From: Protopterus annectens
Taxonomy: Eukaryota > Chordata > Ceratodontiformes > Protopteridae
Direction: 5' to 3'
Length of the DNA stretch: 64,000 nucleotides
NCBI RefSeq assembly: GCF_019279795.1
Contig: NC_056750.1
Coordinates: 695,605,394 to 695,669,393 of the forward strand
The number at the start of each line of letters is the position of its first letter. The first letter of the stretch is position 1. Below the pieces are notes generated by a model. The model was not told where the DNA came from and did no database searches. It worked only from the letters and a program-made list of their open reading frames with translations. Positions 57,817-64,000 of this stretch are shown in pieces. The translations under genes were made by a program, and so were the position numbers.

Positions 57817-58279
57817 TCAGAACAGCCAATTTTTTCCTAGGGAAAAAAGTCGCTCTTCCAAAACACATACACACAACACAAGCACACCAAACAAACAGCA
57901 ATCCACACACATACACCTAAACTCTTACACCTAACCCTACACTAAACTATACATACACCACTAACTATCCACTTACCTTAACCCAAACCTTAAAACTAAG
58001 GTCCGTCACTATTGCACAGTCACCTCACCCGTGCCCTAACCCTAACTCACCTACCCCGCCCTAACCCTCACATCCACAGAATCGCACACTTACCTGAACC
58101 CGACCAGTAACTTTCCACCACAGTGCTGAAAATATCAAAGCAACAGAAACGGACAACCAAATTCTTTCCGTAGGAAAAAATTTGGTTTTCTGTTTCTTCG
58201 ATATTTTCAGCATTCACTGAAAACGGGTCGATATTAGAACACTTGAAATTTTGAACGTTCGGTGTTCTAATATAGACCC
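57731..58279. mobile_element. Foldback/MITE element, 549 bp, exact 8-bp target duplication
   Basis: Ends GGGTCTATATTAGAACAC and GTGTTCTAATATAGACCC are perfectly complementary. Flanks TATATTTT at 57723-57730 and 58280-58287 are identical. Arms contain agaacactgaacattc and gaacgttcggtgttct. Two ttt(c)cctaggg-type palindromes lie at 57830 and 58165. The middle has accctaaccctaac-type repeats (57900-58110), as in the 13.0-kb copy. It interrupts the 5' UTR of CR1-like copy D. Confidence 0.92.
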
Positions 58280-58571
58280 TATATTTTAGTAACTAGTGGG
58301 AAAGGTCTAGATGGACCAGTATTTGTTTGTGAAACTAGTGGAGGGCTAAGGATGGAAGACTGTGTCAATACCTAAGAATGCACAACTGAGTTGCTCACTA
58401 GATAGCAATGAGCAACTGTGTTGTGCACAGAGAGGCAGTGGAGCTAAGGAGGGTTCTTAGGCAGATATCAAGGGAAAATTATGTTTCTACATGTATTGCT
58501 CTATACACAGCAGTGCTAAACCCCACATTGTGATGTGCAGCTATACACAAACACGGGGCTTAAACACAAGT

Positions 58572-59195
58572 GAAGTTAAACAGTTTTAACACAAATTAAC
58601 CAACAGGAAAGCCCAGAACTGAGCCTTTTTCCAGCAATCCCCATCTCTGATATGTCATGGGCTACACAATTCCATCACAAGAGTGCAGGAGGGCCTTTTT
58701 TAATGTAAGATGGCTGGTTTTAGTGATCAAGTGTTACCAAACAGCTTAGATTCAGCAAATCTGAATCTAGCCTATGCTATGAAATACAGAAGTACTAGAA
58801 ATTCAAAGTACAGAAAAAAAAAAATAGTCACAGCAGTAAAAGCAGCAAAAATGATGCAGCAATTAAGCAAAATAAAGTTCAAAAAAGTATAATGCACACT
58901 TAAAATATACTTATTTTTTCTTGAACACAGTGGATGCTATGGATTTAGTTCAGATTCACTCCAGATCTCTGACTAAAATACAGGCGAGGTTAATCAGTTT
59001 TTAACTAATAGGAAAGCCTAAAACTGAGCCTTCTTCCAGCAATCCCCAACTCATATGGGTCCTGGACTACACAGTTCTGCCTGTATGGCTGGTTTTAGTG
59101 ATCAAGTAATACGAAACAGCCTAGATTCAGAAAATCTGAATTAACCCTATGCTATGAAATACAAAAGTCCTAGATATTCAAAGAGCAGACGACTT
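58572..59195 (-). promoter_or_regulatory. Repeated 5' UTR units of CR1-like copy D
   Basis: A block with ggaaagcccagaactgagcc, then cttccagcaatccccat, then ggctggttttagtgatcaag occurs at 58572-58800 and again at 58986-59190, a period of about 414 bp. Position and strand fit tandem 5' UTR monomers of copy D. The sequence is unlike the units of copy B, so promoter regions differ between subfamilies. A promoter role is inference. Confidence 0.5.
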
Positions 59196-59269
59196 CTGAA
59201 GACTAAAATGAGGGTGGAATTGATAAAATAAGTAAATTACTTAAGCCAGTGTGATGGATGGATGAGGAT

Positions 59270-59390
59270 GGATTTATTCATTTTATTTATTTATTTATTG
59301 AAATGTGTTTACTGTGAAAGTCTGACTGGGCACGGGTGCACTTTTTCAGCAGAGATCCAAGGAGAAAAGCTCCAATGAACAGCTTTATGA
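59270..59390 (-). mobile_element. L2-like LINE 3' tail fragment
   Basis: Minus-strand reading: ggagcttttctccttgga, then tctgctgaaaaagtgcac, ending in AATAAATAAATAAAATG repeats. Same tail family as 825-930. Confidence 0.55.
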
Positions 59391-59925
59391 ACTTCTTCCC
59401 ACCTAATGATAGCAGCAGGAGCCTTTTCAGACACAGTATTCTGTAGCTGCTCCTCTGTCCACACTCAGTTTAATCTGGCCCTGTCTGGTTCTGAACATCC
59501 ATAAACCCCCTGTGATTGTAGGATTACATGCATGATTCTATTAGTTCCTCTACTATCTTGCACCAGTTGCTAACTGAGCCCTGCAGTCTGCTTTATGTGC
59601 CCTATCCTCCATTCGTTTTCTTCCTGTTTAGTTTAAGGTTACACTTTCATGTATCTCTGTTATATGTGCATGTATATCATGTCCCCAGTCTCTTCTGGAT
59701 TTTTTGTACTATTTTATTTTGCATCATGCTCGTAAATCTTCCTTGACCCTCTCTCAGAAAGCAGCATAATCCATTTTGCTAAAATCCCACATTCTAATCC
59801 TTGCTGTTGTGTCCATATCCTTCCTCCATACTCTAACCCAGACAGTGGCATGAGCACTGATCTGACTGGTTTTCCCCCTTCACACCAAATGCTTCCCACC
59901 ATGCCCCTCCCAAAACACCTTTATT
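59391..59925. other. Unassigned sequence
   Basis: May contain more of the L2-like element 5' of the tail at 59270, but no RT motif is visible. The minus frame 59902-59714 is unsupported. Confidence 0.4.
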
Positions 59926-60970
59926 GAATTATCACTTGTGACATAGGTAAATTTGCATTCAAATAAAAGTAATCGCACTATAATTAACATAAACATTATA
60001 CTTCACATATATTGCTATATATCATTTAACCTAAGCAACATTACATATATTATTCAATTCTTGCCTTTATTAAAAACAAGAAACATCTTTATTAAACCAT
60101 CACTTACTTTATAGGCAATCATACATTTATATAAATGAAAACAAACCATACCGACACACTGCTATTTGCAAGCATTTTACATTACTTATAATCTAACCAA
60201 TCTTTCTCAGTCAAACATTACATAGCTCATTTAAGTGCTGCCGCCTTTTAAATCTCATTCCTCCCTTGTATGTATTTTTCCCACAATTCCTATTTTCTCC
60301 TATGTAGTTTGCTCCTACACTTTTCTAAAGATTTCATTTCCAGTTGTTTTATCTCTTTTACTATAATCACTGCTTCCAATATAGTTGGTTTAGATTTCCA
60401 TTTTCTAGTAATTGCTTTTTGGCAGCCACCATTGATAGACACAGCAAGGCCTTATCATGTCTAGGCAATTCTGATTCTGTATCATAGCTCAGAAAAATCA
60501 TTTCCCTCGTCAGACCAATCTCCTTATTCAGCATCTCCAACAATACATCCTGCAGGGAATCCTAAAAGTCCACTATCTCACTGCACTCCCTGAAAATGTG
60601 TTTCTGATTATCTCTTTCTTTCCCTTTACACCTCCAGCATTTGCTGTCTGCCTGAGGAAAAATTCTCTGGAGTCTACCTGAAGTATAAAAATATCTATGT
60701 AAACATTTTCAGGCAACAATCCTAAATCTTCTAGATTTTGTTGCATATTTGGGAGAAATACATATATCCTCCCATTGTTTCTTTATGAGTTACTTGGTTT
60801 CTTTGACCTCAGACTGTTCCACTTTCTCCTCTGTCCCGGAGATTGGAATCTCCTTGACTACTTCTGGCAGATTCAGATTTCCTTGAGTATTACATCCTTC
60901 ACCCTACCTCATTAATGTATTATATCTTTCCACATCACATCTTTCATGCCTGGTGTGTCTGAGGGATGAT
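59926..60970 (-). mobile_element. Tx1/L1-type LINE 3' end with ORF2 C-terminus
   Basis: Two tail starts (cctttattgaattatcact at 59927 and tctttattaaaccatcact at 60087) suggest a tandem 3' end or two insertions. At 60720-60580 the minus strand encodes HRYFYTSGRLQRIFPQADS and then KCWRCKGKERDNQKHIFREC, the cysteine/histidine-rich C-terminus (CWRC...H...C) of L1/Tx1-type ORF2. It aligns with the 9815-10360 fragment downstream of that point. Confidence 0.65.
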
Positions 60971-61122
60971 TAACTATATCATTTCAACAATCCTCCCTTT
61001 TCCTCTACATTAACCACCTAGAATCTGACATTACACATTTGCTGACCACATTCTTGATTTGGTATTCTTTCTCCTCTTAGACCTCACATTTCTTGTTATT
61101 TTTATTTATTTATGTATACTTT

Positions 61123-62435
61123 TGTAGCGCACCCGCAGGTGTACCTGAAGAGATATGGGTTCCTTCCTACCAGACTCTGGTGACACCCCTATTAGGCCCA
61201 GCACTCCAAGGTGGCAAGAGGGACAGATTTTATTCTAGGTGACACATCTAGTTTAAAAAGGCAATAGCACAGCCATAAACAAATTATTTCAACAGTTCAC
61301 CAGTTAGCAGTAAGGCAAGGTGAGAATATGCATGCAATGAAAACATACAGTCATCCTCTTCCCCAGAACTCAACAGAAGAAGGCCTTGACATTCAAACAT
61401 GCACAAAGAAAGCAGTATCAATGAGCAGTAAAGCTTTATAATGCAGCAATGCAAACATGGTAAATAATGCAATGTCATTAAGCATTAAAAGAGGCATAAT
61501 ACAACAATACAGATATGAGAAAATGCAATGTCATTTAGCAGCAAAATTCTTGAAGGCAGCAGTACTAACATGAGCAAAATGCACTGTCATTGAACAATGA
61601 GGATTTATAATGCAACAATACAAATGTGAGAAAATGCAATGTCACTGAGCTGTAAAGATTCTTTAAGGCATCAGTACTAACATGGCAAAATGCATTATCA
61701 TTGAACAATAAAGATTTATGTGCAACAGTACAAATATGAGAGAATGCAATGTCATACAGCAGTACTAACACTCTCTACCCCCTTGATCAGTTCTAAACAG
61801 ACCAACTATGAAACACTCTATTATACCCTGTTCACTGGCCAGTGACGATTTACAGTTTTGCTGCCGGCATGATGGGGTCCAAGTTGGAGCTTATATGGAT
61901 CCCAGTAATTTGTAATCCACAACGCATTAAAAGGGGGGGACCACAATCTTATAAAAAATATAAAATGACAGCCAGAGCCTCTCACCACTCTATCTAGAAT
62001 ATCCTAGTGACCAGGCGCTGTGGTTCCTCTGATTAGAAAAGTAGAACATCACCTACCAGAACTCTGGTAATCATCTATGGCTTCTCGGTACTGCTCCCAA
62101 AGGAACACCTTTTCTTGCTGAATCAAAGCAGGCGTGGAGCTACTGGTTTCAAACTTCTCTCCTGATTCCACAAAATACCATCATCCAGGATTTCAACCAG
62201 AGACAGACATAATCTGCTTATTCGCTTCCCTGTCCCAAAGCACTAGAAAAGAAAATCCAGTCATGCTGTAAGGCCCTTTTTCCCTTCAGCTACATACTTC
62301 ACTCTTCTCTCCTTCAGCTAGTCTTCCAGAATCACTTTTAAAATTGTCTTTTATATTTCTGAAAAGGTGCTCCACCTTGTGGTGTAATGGAAAACTACAG
62401 CTATTACTTTTACATGAAATACAGTGGGAGCTACA
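61123..62435 (-). mobile_element. LTR of Ty3/Gypsy element (3' LTR, 1.3 kb)
   Basis: Read on the minus strand it begins TGTAGCTCCCACTG at 62435 and ends GTGCGCTACA at 61123, so it has TG...CA ends with a 6-bp inverted repeat (TGTAGC/GCTACA). A purine tract lies immediately before it at 62450-62436 and the pol gene is upstream, so this is the 3' LTR. The 5' LTR lies beyond the window, so LTR identity and target duplication cannot be tested. Confidence 0.75.
61440..61775. repeat. Tandem repeat inside the LTR
   Basis: Alternating units contain aatgcaatgtcat(t/a) with gcaacaatacaaatatgaga, and gcagtactaacatgagcaaa, giving a compound period of about 115 bp and roughly three periods. Repeats inside LTRs can hold enhancer sites; function unknown. 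Confidence 0.75.
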
Positions 62436-62450
62436 CACTCCCTCCACTTG
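62436..62450 (-). other. Polypurine tract
   Basis: Minus-strand CAAGTGGAGGGAGTG directly abuts the LTR start and would prime plus-strand DNA synthesis. Confidence 0.65.
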
Positions 62451-62504
62451 AATATCTTGGGTCCCCCAAGTAAAAGGTAGATTAGCAGAAAATATTTACA
62501 AACA

Positions 62505-64000
62505 CTAATGCACCATCAACTGAACAATAATTTTGCATTCAAAAGGTACATTCCACCAAGGGTAATCAGCATTATGCTTAATTTGGGAAGGTGTGTCACC
62601 ACTGGAGTTGGAGGCATATGGATTATGAGCGCAGACCCTCCAATGAGCTGCGGTCACAGGTTCCTGTGTACTATGTCCAAAACTGTTATAGGTAAGTCTC
62701 TGTGGGGGCCGAATCAGTCTTTGCAGTTTTATTTCGGAAGAGACAGCTAAGGAATTTTGCTCGGAAGGTTTGTCACTCACATCACATTTAATGTCTAGTT
62801 CTTCAGTAGGCATATTGTCTACTTCTAAGATCTCCTCTTGTATAACTTCACTTTAATTTTCCATAACGGTATGACTATCCTCAGCACTATTTTCTGAAGT
62901 TTGCATAGCAGGGCCTCCAACAGTTCTGCAAGAGGCACAGAATCATTACTTAGTCTATTGTTAGGTCTGGGCTGCTCAAAATGAAAAGGAATGAATTTTG
63001 GTGCATTTACATTGTGATTACAGCCCACGGGGTCTTGAACATCCTCATAAAAAAGCCCACTGAAACCACAGTCATCATCACTGTCCTCCTCTCCTTCAGA
63101 TGGAGGAAGCATAGGCTCTTGAATATTGGAGAGGATAGTTCCTCTCCACCTTAGCCTTCTGGATTGCCTTGAGTTAGGCTTCCACTGAGCCATTCTGGGT
63201 TCCAGATTCATGAGTCTTACTAATTTTGCCAAAGGCATTAAGTTGTTTCCGTGCCAGTTTTTATGAGTTCTCCTTTCCACCTTTAGGGCAAACTTGCTAG
63301 ACAAGGATATTAGGTAACTGAGAACAAATTATGTAAATCTCAGATCCTCAGTGGTCAGATAGTTTATGCTTTCCTTGTAGCCCCAAATTTCTCAAAAGAA
63401 CTCTGTCCCCTGGCTGCAAGTCATGCATCTTTACTATTTTGTCATAGTGAGCCTTGTTTTGCAGACGTCTTTGTCCTGTTGATTTTTCAGCAAGTTCATA
63501 AGCCTGTCTGAGGTTCTTCTTGAGCCTGTCCACATAACTGCCATGAGATCGCACTGGTGTATCATCAGCTGTGACTCCAAAGGTGACGTCAATAGGAAGA
63601 CGAGCTTCTCTTCCAAACATTAGGAACTAAGGCGAGAATCCTGTAGCATTATTTTTAGTACTGTTGTAAGCATGTTCCACTGTGGCTACATGTCTACTCC
63701 ATTGACTCTTCTTCTCAGCAGATAGTGTCCCCAACATGTCTAGTAAATTTCTGTTGAAACACTCAGGCTGAGGATCCCCTTGAGGATAATAAGGAGTGGT
63801 GTGTCTTTTTTGGTCTCCCAACAGTGTGAGTAGTTCATGGAAAAGCTTGCTCTCAAAATCACATCCTTGATCAGAGTGTTTCCATTTTGGCAGGCCATAG
63901 TGTACAAAAAACTTCTCAACTAGTAATTTTGCCACTGTGATAGCTTTCTGATCGCGAGTGGGATATTCTTGAGCATACCTGGTATAGTGGTCTGTCACCA
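62505..64000 (-). pseudogene. Ty3/Gypsy pol, integrase and C-terminal end
   Basis: Frame 63998-63627 is the integrase core: TDHYTRYAQEYPTRDQKA (first Asp), HSDQGCDFESKLFHELL (second Asp) and YYPQGDPQPECFNRNLL (Glu), with exactly 35 residues between second Asp and Glu. One stop replaces the Tyr expected in GFSPY, then FLMFGREARLPIDVTFGV, AHYDKIVKMHDLQPGDRVLL (frame 63620-63348). Another stop and a frameshift follow, then RTHKNWHGNNLMP. The tail (62813-62505) has RPPQRLTYNSFGH, as in Gypsy pol C-termini. Protease, RT and RNase H lie outside the window. Only a few lesions, so it is one of the younger insertions here. Confidence 0.9.

Overview
This is an AT-rich, CpG-poor animal genome segment made almost entirely of transposable elements and their decay products. 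I see no convincing host protein-coding gene, tRNA, rRNA or CRISPR array. The mix points to a non-amniote vertebrate (fish, shark, lamprey, lungfish or amphibian): CR1-type LINEs whose ORF1 carries an esterase domain, Tx1/L1-type LINEs with zinc-knuckle ORF1, L2-like LINE tails, a Penelope-like element with GIY-YIG domain, a PIF/Harbinger transposase, hAT and Tigger-like DNA elements, a tRNA-headed SINE of V-SINE/DANA type, and a Ty3/Gypsy retrotransposon. The species cannot be named from this window.

Layout. 0-13 kb: old fragments (a 38-bp minisatellite split by a LINE tail; CR1 3' pieces at 2.8-3.9 and 7.4-7.7 kb; a Tx1-type tail at 9.8 kb; short foldback elements at 6.8 and 10.5 kb). 13-18.3 kb: a foldback element (12971-13592) followed by a nearly full-length plus-strand CR1-like LINE. 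18-26 kb: mostly unassigned, with microsatellites, an L2-like LINE embedded in a (GT)n(TA)n tract, and palindromic elements. 26-29 kb: a decayed Harbinger transposase. 29.4-33.2 kb: two Penelope-like 3' ends in opposite orientations, with a Tigger-like element and a foldback element nested inside. 37.5-41.9 kb: a 4.4-kb hAT-bounded element with an exact 8-bp target duplication and a CpG-rich promoter-like left end. 44.4-52.3 kb: a minus-strand Tx1-type LINE interrupted by a near full-length minus-strand CR1-like LINE, itself interrupted by a foldback element. 53-59 kb: a SINE and a third long CR1-like copy with repeated 5' UTR units. 59.3-61 kb: LINE tails. 61.1-64 kb: the 3' LTR and integrase end of a minus-strand Gypsy element that runs off the window.

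The most interesting system is a family of short elements (about 270-620 bp) that share GGGTCTATATT-like ends and make 8-bp target duplications. Seven copies have ends I can place, and several more are degraded. Their outer ends and some internal blocks are shared, but the subterminal arms differ between copies while staying complementary within a copy. Three of them sit inside other identified elements, which orders the insertions.

LINE proteins work together in the usual way: ORF1 binds RNA and/or acts as an esterase, the ORF2 endonuclease nicks DNA, and the reverse transcriptase primes there. All copies here carry stops or frameshifts and are presumed dead. All coordinates for decayed elements are approximate unless a target duplication is quoted.
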